DNA of 64,000 bases from Treponema sp. (GCA_009781635.1 WQXU01000003.1:78364-142363); one strand, 5' to 3'; positions 45,169-54,399 are shown, numbered from the stretch's first letter. Program-made: numbers and translations. The notes: generated by a model not told the origin, from the sequence alone.

Positions 45169-46149
45169 TTATAGCCGTGATTCCACGCAGGCCAGTAGTT
45201 TTTTTACAATTTCTTCCATACCTATATAACTGCGAAAACCTGCGGCAGTAACATGTCCCCCGCCTCCGAAATTCTGGGCAATTTTTGAAACATTTAATGC
45301 GCCCTTGGATCTCAGGGAACAGAAAACTTCTCCGTGTTCCTTTTCCCTTAATAAAATGGAAATTTCCACTTCCCGCGCCTTTAAAGGGATGCCGACAATA
45401 TTTTCTACTTCATCGAATTCCGCTTCCGCTTTTATAAAATCCTCCCAGCGCAGGATCATTACGGCAAGCTTTCTTCCCGCATGAAATTCAAGATTCGAAA
45501 GCGCCTGTTTCTGAAGAAGAAGCGATGCGAATGATGAGTTTTCCATCATCTTTTTATAAATATGATTCGGAGCTGCTCCCCATTCAAGGGTTTTTATTGC
45601 AGCCTTGAATGTCCTTATGCTTGTCTTTGGATAGGCAAAAAACCCCGAGTCAAAAACAATACCGGCATAGGCTGCGGTTGCCGTGTGCGGATCAAGTTCC
45701 GCTCCAAGCTCACAGGCAAGTTCTATCGACAGCTCCGATGTAGAAGATGCCGATGAATCCACAAAACCCCTTAACCTGGATGCAGGTTTCGGCTCATGAT
45801 GATCAATAATAAATGTTTCTTTTACCTTTTTAATGATCTCTCTTATGGAGCCAAGATGATGTTCCTCCGATGTATCCAGAATAACAAGCGATGAGTCTTC
45901 CAGAATGCAGGAATGTTCATCGGAATTCCATACCTCTATTTTGCAGTAATCATGGCTTTCTTCGCAGTCAATAAAATGAAGATATTTAGGAACAGCGGAC
46001 GAGTTTATTATCCTTACCTTCTTGCCCATCCTTTTTAAGATCAAAGCAAAGACAAGCTCAGCTCCAAGCCCGTCTGCATCAGGTGAATCATGAGTGGTAA
46101 GGATAAAAGATTCATTGCGAGCAAAAAATGAAAGTATGATGTCAAACAT
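45169..46149 (-). CDS. DHH/DHHA1 phosphoesterase (NrnA-like)
   Basis: 326 residues. Family motifs: THDSPDADGLGAEL, VILDTSEEHHLG and IIDHHEPKPASRLRG (the DHH motif), and C-terminal DHHA1 FGGGGHVTAAGFR. NrnA-type enzymes degrade nanoRNAs and pAp. The length and motif order fit; c-di-AMP phosphodiesterases share them, so the substrate is open. It lies between the VWA and membrane-protein genes in one operon. Confidence 0.85.
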   Translation of the reverse strand: MFDIILSFFARNESFILTTHDSPDADGLGAELVFALILKRMGKKVRIINSSAVPKYLHFIDCEESHDYCKIEVWNSDEHSCILEDSSLVILDTSEEHHLGSIREIIKKVKETFIIDHHEPKPASRLRGFVDSSASSTSELSIELACELGAELDPHTATAAYAGIVFDSGFFAYPKTSIRTFKAAIKTLEWGAAPNHIYKKMMENSSFASLLLQKQALSNLEFHAGRKLAVMILRWEDFIKAEAEFDEVENIVGIPLKAREVEISILLREKEHGEVFCSLRSKGALNVSKIAQNFGGGGHVTAAGFRSYIGMEEIVKKLLACVESRL

Positions 46150-46158
46150 TAATCATTG

Positions 46159-46716
46159 CTAGTTGTTAAAATAAGCAGTTGCTGCCCTTGAAACTCTTGC
46201 ATCAAGATTTAATCCGACAACAAGCGCGCGCCAGGAAGTAAATTCTTCGACTCTGGAAAAGCGCAGAAGATTTCTCTGCGGGTTTCCAATAACCGAAGAA
46301 AGCGCATCGGAAGACGCGCTTACAAGCAGTGTGTAACCATAGGGCGTACTCTGATTGGAAGCCGCTTCTCTTAAAGCCGAGGAAAAATCAGGATTATCGC
46401 CGGAAGGAGAAATATCCCGGATGCTTCTTTTTACGGCTTCCTTTGCGCTTGCATCTATCCTGGCTGTATAAATGATCCTGGCTTCATCTCCGGCGCTCCA
46501 GACAGTGATTCTGTCTTCGTCTACCAGTATCTCATCCAGGCGGCTTGAAATCCACGCGGTAACTTCATCTTTTACGGCAGAAAAAGAGGCGGAACTGTCG
46601 ATTATCAGATTTACGTTTATCGGGGCTCTCTGGGCAAAAAGGCTTGAAAGGCCGCAAAATACCGCTAAAACAAGCGGCAGGAGAAATTTGACGGTTTTGA
46701 GGCTTTTATTATTCAT
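46159..46716 (-). CDS. Secreted von Willebrand factor A-like protein
   Basis: 185 residues with a signal peptide (FLLPLVLAVFCGLSSLFAQ). NVNLIIDSSASF contains the MIDAS metal-site signature DxSxS (D40, S42, S44); the rest alternates strands and helices as in VWA folds. I recall T. pallidum Tp0750, a VWA-like protein encoded beside pallilysin, as the likely counterpart. First gene of the minus-strand operon; on that strand TAAAAT ends 6 bases before the ATG, with a weak TAGCCA 17 bases further, so the message may be leaderless. Confidence 0.75.
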   Translation of the reverse strand: MNNKSLKTVKFLLPLVLAVFCGLSSLFAQRAPINVNLIIDSSASFSAVKDEVTAWISSRLDEILVDEDRITVWSAGDEARIIYTARIDASAKEAVKRSIRDISPSGDNPDFSSALREAASNQSTPYGYTLLVSASSDALSSVIGNPQRNLLRFSRVEEFTSWRALVVGLNLDARVSRAATAYFNN

Positions 46717-46786
46717 ACCTGTATTTTAACATATTTTCCGGAAATTGGCTAGGCTTTTTTATAGAAGATATATTCGGAAAAAAGGC

Positions 46787-46816
46787 TTTACAATCAAATT
46801 GAAAATGTGTTATTCT
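46787..46816 (+). promoter_or_regulatory. cfpA promoter
   Basis: TTTACA (46787-46792), 18-base spacer, TATTCT (46811-46816); a leader of about 35 bases ends with AAGGAGA before the ATG at 46860. Confidence 0.55.
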
Positions 46817-46859
46817 TTAAAAAGGTAGTAGTATAAAAAAATTATTTAAGGAGAGTTAT

Positions 46860-48848
46860 ATGGGAGCAATTGATCTGCCCAAATCCCCGAATGTGTTCCA
46901 TCCGGAGAAACCAAGCGCAGTCGGTTCACGCAATTCATTAGCCCAGGAATACCGTGATCAGCAGGCTGAAGTTAATTTATTATTGGAGGAAGAGACCAAT
47001 AAGGTTATCCACCACCTGACAGCAAGGCTGCCCAAGGACGTTTTAGAGCGCCTTGATATAATGGGCGGCTTAAAAGAAAAGCTGTATAATTACTTCAACC
47101 AAAATTACCAGAACATGTTCAACCGTTACATGGTAACGAGCGAAGATGAAATGGTAAAGAAAGTGCGTAACTTTGTTGACAGGGAAGAAACAAAAGTCCT
47201 GTCACGCTATACGCCGAAAGAAATCGCCATCCTGCTGGATGAAGTAGGCGGAGCCGACAAGTTCAACACCGGCGAAATTGAGAAATCAGTTGTAAATATG
47301 TACGGCCATCTTCAGGGCCACATTCAAAGGGGAGTCAACGAACTTGAAACCCACACCAACAGCATCCTTCGCCAGAAAACAGATACAGGCGCGTTTGTCC
47401 GCGGTGAAAATGCATATTCAATTGTAAAGTGCGCATTCAAAGACAACCAGCTTAAGCCAAAGACCGTAACTGACGTAAAACTTTCTGTCAACATTCTTGA
47501 TGCAGAACTTATAAGCCCGATTTTCCATTATCAGGTAACGGTTGAATTCCTTATCAAAGATTTAATCGCAAAACACATCATCGACACAATTGACAAAATT
47601 ATCGAACAGATTAAAGACGACAGAATCGATCAGGGTCTTGAAGAGCTTTCAGACAGTGAAATTATTTTCACCAAGCTTAACAGGGTAGACGGTTTAACAG
47701 ATGATGAAATTGACGATCCCAAATCCAAGCGCTATACTTTCATGGCAAAGAAATTAATGGAGAGAATCACAGACCTCCGCGCCGAAATTGATCCTGAATC
47801 CTTCGATGCCCTTAATATCCGCGAGAATATCAAGAAGATCATCGACATGGAAAATATCCGCAACCGCGGTTTTAACACGGCGATCAACTCCATCACAGCG
47901 ATTCTTGACACCTCAAAAATGGGATATCAGTACATCGAAAACCTTAAAAACGGCCGCGAAGTAATTATTCGCGAATATGAAGACACTGATATTGTAAATC
48001 TTCCGGACGAGCGCTATGGCATCAAGCTTCGCTACTTTGACAATGCGCAGCTCATCGAAGACCGCAAGGCCTATGATGTCCAGATTAAGAGCTTTGAAAC
48101 TGAAGTTCAGCACCTCTGGGATGTTCTTGAAGTTATTTATCAGGATAAAAAGAGCTTTTTTGCAGTTAATGACTTTGAAGATCTGGCGAAAAAGAACAAG
48201 AGCAAGATCCGCAAGACAATCAAGGAAAAATCAGGCGAACCGGTCTATGAAGACATTGCCAAGGTTTGGGACGAAATTTCCTTTGTTAAATCGGCAGAAA
48301 CCGAAGTTGAAAAGTCAAACCGCACGTACATTTATGAAAAAGACAGAATCCGCACCAGAATTATAAGGATGCGCGACAGAATGAGAAAAATGTACGACTT
48401 CCTTTATCCAATCGAAAGACGTGTAATGGAAGAAAGGCTTCAGTGGCTTGAAAAAGAATACTACAGATTCGATTACATGATTAACCCATACCACCTGCAG
48501 CCGGGTATTCTCCTTGATGTAGACATAACCTCCATCAAGAGAAAGAAAGTTACATTGGATGCAATGGCAAACGTTCTTAACGAATTCCTCCATGGCGTAT
48601 CCAAGGGCTTCCAGGATGCCGCATTTGCGTCATTCAGCCGCAGAAGATCAACAGTTCGCGAAGACATTAATCAGTCCTTTGCTACCATTGTTGAAGAAGA
48701 TACTACCGCTGTTGCAGCTCCTGCTCCGAAACCAAGGCCGGCGGCAATCCCGGCTCCAAAAGCCAAGGCAGCTCCCAAGAAGAAGGGTGTTGTTGATTCA
48801 AGAGCAAAAGCCAAGAAAGGCGGACGCGGCGGAATTGCAGAACTTTAA
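46860..48848 (+). CDS. cfpA: Cytoplasmic filament protein A
   Basis: Structural subunit of the ribbon-like cytoplasmic filaments of treponemes, which run beneath the membrane and affect chromosome segregation and division. 662 residues, near the known length of about 680. Recognised from its opening ([20 protein letters not shown]), the extended alpha-helical, charge-rich body and strong conservation style. The last 60 residues are an Ala/Pro/Lys-rich tail ([18 protein letters not shown]). Strong ribosome site AAGGAGA. It is followed by two hairpins that separate it from the HPr-like gene. Confidence 0.92.
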   Translation: MGAIDLPKSPNVFHPEKPSAVGSRNSLAQEYRDQQAEVNLLLEEETNKVIHHLTARLPKDVLERLDIMGGLKEKLYNYFNQNYQNMFNRYMVTSEDEMVKKVRNFVDREETKVLSRYTPKEIAILLDEVGGADKFNTGEIEKSVVNMYGHLQGHIQRGVNELETHTNSILRQKTDTGAFVRGENAYSIVKCAFKDNQLKPKTVTDVKLSVNILDAELISPIFHYQVTVEFLIKDLIAKHIIDTIDKIIEQIKDDRIDQGLEELSDSEIIFTKLNRVDGLTDDEIDDPKSKRYTFMAKKLMERITDLRAEIDPESFDALNIRENIKKIIDMENIRNRGFNTAINSITAILDTSKMGYQYIENLKNGREVIIREYEDTDIVNLPDERYGIKLRYFDNAQLIEDRKAYDVQIKSFETEVQHLWDVLEVIYQDKKSFFAVNDFEDLAKKNKSKIRKTIKEKSGEPVYEDIAKVWDEISFVKSAETEVEKSNRTYIYEKDRIRTRIIRMRDRMRKMYDFLYPIERRVMEERLQWLEKEYYRFDYMINPYHLQPGILLDVDITSIKRKKVTLDAMANVLNEFLHGVSKGFQDAAFASFSRRRSTVREDINQSFATIVEEDTTAVAAPAPKPRPAAIPAPKAKAAPKKKGVVDSRAKAKKGGRGGIAEL

Positions 48849-48868
48849 TAGGGTAACGTAAGGATAAC

Positions 48869-48895
48869 AACCTGGCTTTTAAAAAAAGTCAGGTT
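48869..48895 (+). terminator. Hairpin after cfpA
   Basis: AACCTGGCTTT / AAAGTCAGGTT (one G-U pair) with an A-rich loop; no U-run directly after. Confidence 0.5.
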
Positions 48896-48918
48896 TCCAA
48901 TGCGAGTGTGTTTTCCAG

Positions 48919-48952
48919 GCGCCCCCGGTAATTTCTCGGGGGCGCTTTTTTT
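48919..48952 (+). terminator. Strong intrinsic terminator after cfpA
   Basis: GCGCCCCCG (48919-48927) pairs perfectly with CGGGGGCGC (48937-48945), followed by seven T residues. Confidence 0.95.
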
Positions 48953-48971
48953 CAAAAATCAAGGAGAAGAT

Positions 48972-49979
48972 ATGGCGGATACCGTTAATCTTGAAATGCT
49001 TTCTACCCGTGCAGGTTTTAACAGCGCGGTTAGACATATTAAAAAAACAATGGAAATTGCTGCAAGCGCCGGTAATCTCGGCGATATTATTTATGAAATG
49101 GATGATAACGAATTAACAAGCAACAGAATAGGTCTTCTTTTAAGAATGCTGCTTGTTGATAAACTTGGTTATAAGACAGCTTCAACCAATCTTTCAAATA
49201 CAGTTAGTGATTTATCGGTTCTTGCAAAAGAATTTGGAAAGTGGAACGGCGTTGATCTTATTGCCGCTTACTATCATCCGGAACTTGGGCTTTTAATAGC
49301 TAATCCCAAGGTAATTGAAGAACTGGAAGGATTTGGTCAATTACGCAAACGCGAACTGATGGTGATTTATGCAGGTTTTCAGGGCGGCGCAACAAACGAT
49401 AATTGTGTAAAAGCGGCGGAACTTGCCTTAAAACTTTTTGAGGGTTCCAAGGTAACAGCTCCGGCTTCTCTTACAAAGGGTAAGTTTACCGTTAAAAAAG
49501 TTTCCAAACCTAAAAAAGCTTCGGAACCAAAGAGCGCTAAACCAAAGGCGGCTGTCAAGGGTAAGGCTGCAGCAAAGAAAACATCTGCAGCAGCGGCTCC
49601 TGCAAAGAAAGCAGCGCCTGTACCGGTGGTTCAATCTTCCGGCGGAACAAAGAGGATGACTCCAAGATATGCCGTAGTAGTAAAGAATGAACTTTTTCAT
49701 AACGGAAACGTCGAAGCCTGGAAGAAAATCGTTGCTAGTTATAAGGCAAAACATCCAAGTCTGGAAGTATTCATCTATTATGAGAACGAGCGTATTTTAG
49801 ACATTAACTCCCTGTTTAAATGGGGCAAGGTAAAACACGGCACTGCTATTGAATTTGCCGTAGCAGGGGATAATATTCAGGATGTAGCAAAGCTGCAGCG
49901 TTATCTGTCGCAGGGAGCCAGTCAAATGTTCGAAGCATTCCTGCACGGCCCGGTTAATTCCGTGCTAAAACTGTTTTAA
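48972..49979 (+). CDS. Two-domain protein with C-terminal HPr-like domain
   Basis: 335 residues from the ATG at 48972 (AAGGAGA upstream; an in-frame ATG at 48900 lies before the terminator). Residues 1-160 are an unrecognised helical domain. Residues 165-225 are an Ala/Lys/Pro linker. Residues 230-320 resemble HPr, the PTS phosphocarrier: the NELFHNGN segment puts H243 where HPr has its phospho-His (GLHARP), and NSLFKW...HGTAIEFAVAGDN matches E. coli HPr KSLFKL...QGTVVTISAEGED including the serine (S280). The Arg-Pro after the His is missing, and about six residues are added between His and Ser. It lies 13 bases upstream of the PPDK-like gene. Phosphoacceptor function is inference. Confidence 0.7.
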   Translation: MADTVNLEMLSTRAGFNSAVRHIKKTMEIAASAGNLGDIIYEMDDNELTSNRIGLLLRMLLVDKLGYKTASTNLSNTVSDLSVLAKEFGKWNGVDLIAAYYHPELGLLIANPKVIEELEGFGQLRKRELMVIYAGFQGGATNDNCVKAAELALKLFEGSKVTAPASLTKGKFTVKKVSKPKKASEPKSAKPKAAVKGKAAAKKTSAAAAPAKKAAPVPVVQSSGGTKRMTPRYAVVVKNELFHNGNVEAWKKIVASYKAKHPSLEVFIYYENERILDINSLFKWGKVKHGTAIEFAVAGDNIQDVAKLQRYLSQGASQMFEAFLHGPVNSVLKLF

Positions 49980-49992
49980 ATAAGGAAGTTAT

Positions 49993-52677
49993 ATGGACTC
50001 AAGATTACATTATTTCAGCCAGAATGACGTAATACCTGCGAAAGTTAATTCAGAGTTGCTGGGTATTCGCGGCCGTCAGGCTAATGAATTTGCCGAACTT
50101 GGCTTTCCTATCCTGCCCGGGTTTATCCTGGATACTGAACTTGCATCTGATATTGATATTAAGCTTATAAAGAAAGACATCTTTGATCTTTTGGGAAAAT
50201 GCTCAAAGCTTGTCGGCAAGAATTACGGGGATACTGATAACCCCATGCTTTTAAAGGTGATAATTTCATCAAACATGGCAATATCAGCTTACCCTGCTTT
50301 GCATAACTTCGGTCTTGTAAAACCAACTATAAACGGTTTTGCCAAATGGGTAGGAAATGATTTTGCTGTAAATGAAGTTTTATTCCTTATATGCGGAATG
50401 ATGATGATCCAGGAAAGGATCAAGGAACTGGAAGACAAGCCCAAGGAAAAAGATGAAATTTCCGATAAATTAAAACTTTTAAGACGTCTTTTGGGATTAA
50501 AAGGGCCTTCCAATGAACTTGGCAAAGATGATGACAAGCCGCTGCCGAAAAGAAAATCCGCAGTAGAGTACATGGATGAATATGCCAAATACTTTCCCAA
50601 GGGTTTCTTTGATGATGCTGATGCCCAGCTTATGTTTACAATTAGTGAAATTTCAAGAATGCTTAAAATTGACGAGCAAAATGACAATGATACAGCTATT
50701 GTTGTTCAGCCTATGGTATACGGAAACTACGGTAAAGATTCCTGCTCCGGCTATTTTTTCAGCCGCAATGTCGTAACGGGAGAGAAAAAACTTCAGGGTA
50801 ATTATTACACCGGCAAGTTCAACGAAATCGGCGCGACAGGCCATGAAGTTAACAAGATTGATTCTGCTCACCTTAAACAGCTTGAAAAAATCGGCTGGAC
50901 TCTTGAAGACAAGTTCAAGGAAATCCGCCAGGTACGTTTTACAGTTGAAAACGGCAAATTGTGGCTCATTGAACAAAGGCTTGTAGATCAAAAATCCACC
51001 CAGGCGGACTTAAAACTCCTTCTGGATCTTGCAAAGCGCAAGATTGTCGACACCTCATATATTATTAAAATTATCGATCCGATACGGCTTAATGAAATTC
51101 TGCATCCTGTAATAAATACAGCAAGCGTAAAGGGGTTCAAGTCGTGGAAGGGCGGTATTGCAGGCGCACCCGGCGCTGCTATCGGACGTGTTTATTTCAG
51201 TACAGACACGCTTTTAGAAGCAAAAAAAATTGCTGCGCAGCACGGCGAAGATGACCGCTGTATTCTGGTTCTTGAATCATCTTTTGCAGAAGACGTAAAA
51301 GCAATCGAAGTAAGCACCGGCGTATTAACAGCGGAGGGCGGCTATTCAGCTCACGCCTCTGTAGTTGCGCGTCAGTATGGGAAAGTATCTTTAGTTTCGC
51401 CTACATTAAAAATTAAGGGGAAAAAGGCGACGCTTGAAGGCTTGAGTTTCTCTGAAGGCGATTACATCACTATTGATGTTCCTTTCTACGGTGAATCAAG
51501 AGTCTATCTGGGAGTTGCCGATTTAATCGAACCGGATCCCAAAGGCTCAGGGCTTCTTGATTTTATCGAACTTTCAAAATCATTCCTTAAAGATTTCCAT
51601 GTTCGCTGTAATGCCGATACTCCCCGGGATGCTGCTTTGGCGCTAAGCTTTGGAGCAGAGGGCGTTGGGCTTTGCCGTACAGAACATATGTTCTTTAAGG
51701 CGGATCGCATTAATGTTTTCCGTGACATGCTTTTGACTGACGATAAAAAAGAACGCCAGAAAGCTCTTAATAAACTTCAGATTATGCAGAGAGACGATTT
51801 CTACGGCATCATGAAAGTAATGGCGGGAAAAGAAGTAACCATACGTCTTTTGGATTCTCCTCTTCATGAGTTTATGCCAAGAAGCAACGAGGAAATGCAG
51901 GCTTACATTAATCATGTTACCAAAACAAAAAACACCAAGCCGTCCAAAGCTGACATTACAGCGCGTATTGACGCTCTGCATGAGTTTAACCCGATGCTCG
52001 GTCATCGCGGCTGCCGTATTGCAGTCTCGTACCCCGAAATATACGCAATGCAGGTAAAAGCGATATTTGAAGCTTCTTACAAACTGCGCACCGAAAAAAT
52101 CGATGCAAGACCGGAAATTATGGTTCCAATTGTAATGAATGACGCAGAATTAAAACTCATTGCATACGGCAAGAAGATTGAAGGTTCCAATTATTTGGGT
52201 ATTGTCGATATTGAGGAATCGCTACGCAAGGAATTAAAAGCGAAGGAAGTAGAGTACAAGATCGGAACCATGATAGAGCTGCCAGCCGCTGCTCTTGGCG
52301 CCGGAGATATTGCAAAATACGGACGTTTCTTCAGCTTCGGCACCAACGATTTAACCCAGACAACTTTGGGTATTTCAAGGGACGATTTTACAACATTTAT
52401 GCCGGATTACACTCTGTTCGACCTTATAAACGGCAATCCCTTCTCGACTCTGGATCCAAGAGTAAAAGAACTTATAGCTCTTGCTACAGACCGCGGAAGG
52501 CTTACACGTCCTGATCTTGTGTGCGGTTTATGCGGCGAGCATGGCGCCAACCCTGAAAACGTACGTTTCTGTATGGATGCAGGATTAAACTACGTTTCCT
52601 GCTCTCCGTATTCTGTACCTATTGCATTACTGGCAGTAGCTCAGGCAGAAATTGCCAAGACAGAAGCAGCAAAGTAA
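49993..52677 (+). CDS. ppdK: Pyruvate phosphate dikinase-like protein with altered ATP-grasp site
   Basis: 894 residues, normal PPDK length and domain order: ATP-grasp (1-340), swivelling phospho-His domain (390-500), PEP/pyruvate TIM barrel (530-890). H454 lies in GGYSAHASVVAR. The barrel site is intact: R562 in LCRTEHMFF, R618 in TIRLLDSPLHEF, N785 in FGTNDLTQTT, C848 in CGLCGEHG. The ATP site is not: aligning with Clostridium symbiosum PPDK, K22 becomes R (GIRGRQAN), R92 becomes I91 (KVIISSN), and D321/E323/Q335 become Q/R/E (RQVRFTVENGKLWLIEQR). True dikinase activity is therefore doubtful. AAGGAAG precedes the ATG, and the gene is co-transcribed with the HPr-like gene. Confidence 0.88.
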   Translation: MDSRLHYFSQNDVIPAKVNSELLGIRGRQANEFAELGFPILPGFILDTELASDIDIKLIKKDIFDLLGKCSKLVGKNYGDTDNPMLLKVIISSNMAISAYPALHNFGLVKPTINGFAKWVGNDFAVNEVLFLICGMMMIQERIKELEDKPKEKDEISDKLKLLRRLLGLKGPSNELGKDDDKPLPKRKSAVEYMDEYAKYFPKGFFDDADAQLMFTISEISRMLKIDEQNDNDTAIVVQPMVYGNYGKDSCSGYFFSRNVVTGEKKLQGNYYTGKFNEIGATGHEVNKIDSAHLKQLEKIGWTLEDKFKEIRQVRFTVENGKLWLIEQRLVDQKSTQADLKLLLDLAKRKIVDTSYIIKIIDPIRLNEILHPVINTASVKGFKSWKGGIAGAPGAAIGRVYFSTDTLLEAKKIAAQHGEDDRCILVLESSFAEDVKAIEVSTGVLTAEGGYSAHASVVARQYGKVSLVSPTLKIKGKKATLEGLSFSEGDYITIDVPFYGESRVYLGVADLIEPDPKGSGLLDFIELSKSFLKDFHVRCNADTPRDAALALSFGAEGVGLCRTEHMFFKADRINVFRDMLLTDDKKERQKALNKLQIMQRDDFYGIMKVMAGKEVTIRLLDSPLHEFMPRSNEEMQAYINHVTKTKNTKPSKADITARIDALHEFNPMLGHRGCRIAVSYPEIYAMQVKAIFEASYKLRTEKIDARPEIMVPIVMNDAELKLIAYGKKIEGSNYLGIVDIEESLRKELKAKEVEYKIGTMIELPAAALGAGDIAKYGRFFSFGTNDLTQTTLGISRDDFTTFMPDYTLFDLINGNPFSTLDPRVKELIALATDRGRLTRPDLVCGLCGEHGANPENVRFCMDAGLNYVSCSPYSVPIALLAVAQAEIAKTEAAK

Positions 52678-52698
52678 AATTATTAAAGTTGCTTGTTA

Positions 52699-52752
52699 AA
52701 GGCTGTCCTGGTTCCTGTTATTTACAGGACACTAAGGGCAGCCTTTTTTTTT
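52699..52752 (+). terminator. Intrinsic terminator after ppdK
   Basis: AAGGCTGTCCT (52699-52709) pairs with AGGGCAGCCTT (52735-52745, one G-U pair); an inner TCCTGT / ACAGGA stem fills the loop, and T residues follow to 52752. Confidence 0.9.
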
Positions 52753-52764
52753 ATAGATTGATGA

Positions 52765-53274
52765 TTATCTTGTCCAGTTAAATGTTTTTACAGACGCATC
52801 AAATATGGGGTCATACCTTTCGCCGTTCGTTAATGGAGCAGTACAGCTTATTATTAATACTGATGTTCCGTCTCTGTTTGGAAAAGCATACATTTTTTGT
52901 CTTACCTGAATACTGCCCATAGTTGCCCGGTATGTAATGCTTTCGCCTGTAATTCCAGAGTTTGTTGTAAAACCAGATCTTGCCAATAATGTAAAATCAG
53001 AAAAAATTAGCGGAAATAAAGCTAATGCCGCATCAATATAACCTGAAATTGCTCCTGAATAATCTTCATCCGCAAAACCGATATTCGGAGTAAGTCCTCC
53101 GTCTACCGGTCCGACTATACTTAAATATTTCTGATTAAAATCCATTGTTTGCCATCCTCTTGGCATTGACATGGAAAAGGTTCTGTCTGAATATAATTCA
53201 CCAAGCTGCTGAGCATTTATATTATGAATAAACAAAACTAACAATATAAAACAAAATATTACATTTTTTTTCAT
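52765..53274 (-). CDS. Secreted PsbP/DcrB-like protein, unknown
   Basis: 169 residues with a signal peptide (NVIFCFILLVLFIHNINAQ). The mature part opens with FSMSMPRGWQTMDFNQKYLSI and ends with a beta-rich segment (DGTSVLIISCTAPL), the pattern of PsbP/DUF1795-like periplasmic proteins. No specific role. It converges on the ppdK terminator. Confidence 0.6.
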   Translation of the reverse strand: MKKNVIFCFILLVLFIHNINAQQLGELYSDRTFSMSMPRGWQTMDFNQKYLSIVGPVDGGLTPNIGFADEDYSGAISGYIDAALALFPLIFSDFTLLARSGFTTNSGITGESITYRATMGSIQVRQKMYAFPNRDGTSVLIISCTAPLTNGERYDPIFDASVKTFNWTR

Positions 53275-53306
53275 AGGATATCTCTTATGGTATTTTTTTT
53301 TGGATG

Positions 53307-53323
53307 TGCCGTAAAAAACGGCA
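53307..53323. other. Short hairpin upstream of the PsbP-like gene
   Basis: TGCCGT-AAAAA-ACGGCA, a 6-bp perfect stem in the 111-base gap between two minus-strand genes; poly-T on its left is not placed as a terminator tail for the minus strand. Confidence 0.4.
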
Positions 53324-53343
53324 TTAGACTATTTTTAAATATA

Positions 53344-53380
53344 CAGCGGTTTACAGCTGTAACTAAACCGTAAACCGCTG
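53344..53380 (-). terminator. Hairpin terminator after histone-like gene
   Basis: CAGCGGTTTAC (53344-53354) and GTAAACCGCTG (53370-53380) form a perfect 11-bp stem 5 bases beyond the stop at 53386; the downstream tract on the minus strand is AT-rich (TATATTT). Confidence 0.65.
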
Positions 53381-53385
53381 GCAAA

Positions 53386-54378
53386 TTACTGAAATTCGCT
53401 CTGGAAGCCCATTGATTTTTTTATGGTAGATATAATTATTTGAGCAGCTTTTTTGGCGTCAGATTCCGGAACCTTTCTGAATCTGTTAAGAGAATCTACA
53501 AAGAAAGCTCCGAGAGTATCATACACATCCGGCAGATCATAAAAAACTATTGAAAAGTTAATACCCATGGGTTTTAAAATTGTAAACGAACCGTAAGATT
53601 CATTGGGTTCTTTTGCAACCATTATCTTTGCCTGGTTTCTTGCAGTTATAATTTCCAGTTCGCTGAACCGCTTTGGAATTTTTTCTCCTTCCGCTCTTGA
53701 AACAGGTTCCTGGAATTTAATCTGATAGGTGTCAGGTTCTACAAGAATGTATAATTTCTTGCCGCCTGTAATAAATTGCAAGCCTTCTGCAGTTGGAAAA
53801 ATTTCTTTAACCCCTGCATAAGATACAATTTCATAAATTGAATAATTGGTTTTTTCACTGAAGAATGAAGAAACGATGTAACCGTGGGCAAAAGGAAGCT
53901 TTCCCTGAGCATAGGCATCAAAGAGATTGCGGAATTTTACATCGGCTGCTCCGGTTGCTTTTTTCACTGCCGGTTTTGCCGCTGCTTTTGCTGCCGGTTT
54001 CGCTGCTGCTTTCGCTGCCGGTTTTGCCGCTGCTTTCGCTGCTGGTTTTGCCGCTGCTTTTGCTGCTGGTTTCGCCGCTGCTTTCGCTGCCGGTTTTGCC
54101 GCTGCTTTTGCTGCTGGTTTCGCCGCTGTTTTCGCTGCCGGTTTTGCTGCTGCTTTTGCTGCTGGTTTCGCCGCTGCTTTCGCTGCCGGTTTTGCCGCTG
54201 CTTTCGCTGCCGGTTTTGCCGCTGCTTTCGCTGCTGGTTTCGCCGCTGCTTTTGCTGCTGGTTTCGCCGCTGCTTTTTTTACGGCCGGTTTTGCCGCTGC
54301 TGCCTTAACAGCTGTTTTTTTCACTGCAGTATTTGCTGAAGCAGTTTTTGCTCCGGCAGTTTTTTTTATTGTTGCCAT
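53386..54378 (-). CDS. Histone-H1-like Ala/Lys/Pro repeat protein with unknown C-terminal domain
   Basis: 330 residues from the ATG at 54378 (AAGGGGG upstream). Residues about 25-145 are about a dozen tandem KPAAKAAA octapeptides flanked by KPAVKK variants, a strongly basic, disordered array like histone H1 tails and bacterial Hc1/AlgP-type proteins. Residues about 150-330 form an unrecognised globular domain (VKFRNLFDAYAQGKLPFAHGYIV ... ELEIITARNQAKIMVAKEP ... INFSIVFYDLPDVYDT). DNA or nucleoid binding is likely for the array; the C-terminal domain gives no clue. Promoter at 54420-54449 and a leader hairpin at 54400-54419. Confidence 0.7.
   Translation of the reverse strand: MATIKKTAGAKTASANTAVKKTAVKAAAAKPAVKKAAAKPAAKAAAKPAAKAAAKPAAKAAAKPAAKAAAKPAAKAAAKPAAKTAAKPAAKAAAKPAAKAAAKPAAKAAAKPAAKAAAKPAAKAAAKPAAKAAAKPAVKKATGAADVKFRNLFDAYAQGKLPFAHGYIVSSFFSEKTNYSIYEIVSYAGVKEIFPTAEGLQFITGGKKLYILVEPDTYQIKFQEPVSRAEGEKIPKRFSELEIITARNQAKIMVAKEPNESYGSFTILKPMGINFSIVFYDLPDVYDTLGAFFVDSLNRFRKVPESDAKKAAQIIISTIKKSMGFQSEFQ
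53950..54290. repeat. 24-bp tandem repeat array (KPAAKAAA codons)
   Basis: About a dozen 24-base units differing mainly at third codon positions (GCC/GCT, TTT/TTC, GGT in the complement). The in-frame length can change by slippage or recombination. Confidence 0.85.
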
Positions 54379-54399
54379 TTGTTCCCCCTTAAACATTTT

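Noticed and set aside
48900..48971. Upstream ATG at 48900 as the start of the HPr-like protein
   Set aside because: It would place the strong cfpA terminator (48919-48952) inside the coding region; ATG 48972 has AAGGAGA and is preferred.
50289..50687. Minus-strand open frame inside ppdK
   Set aside because: Antisense to conserved PPDK sequence, low-complexity Ser/Leu composition, no initiation signal.
53950..54290. CRISPR-like regular repetition
   Set aside because: Units are contiguous 24-base codon repeats without spacers, and no cas genes are present.
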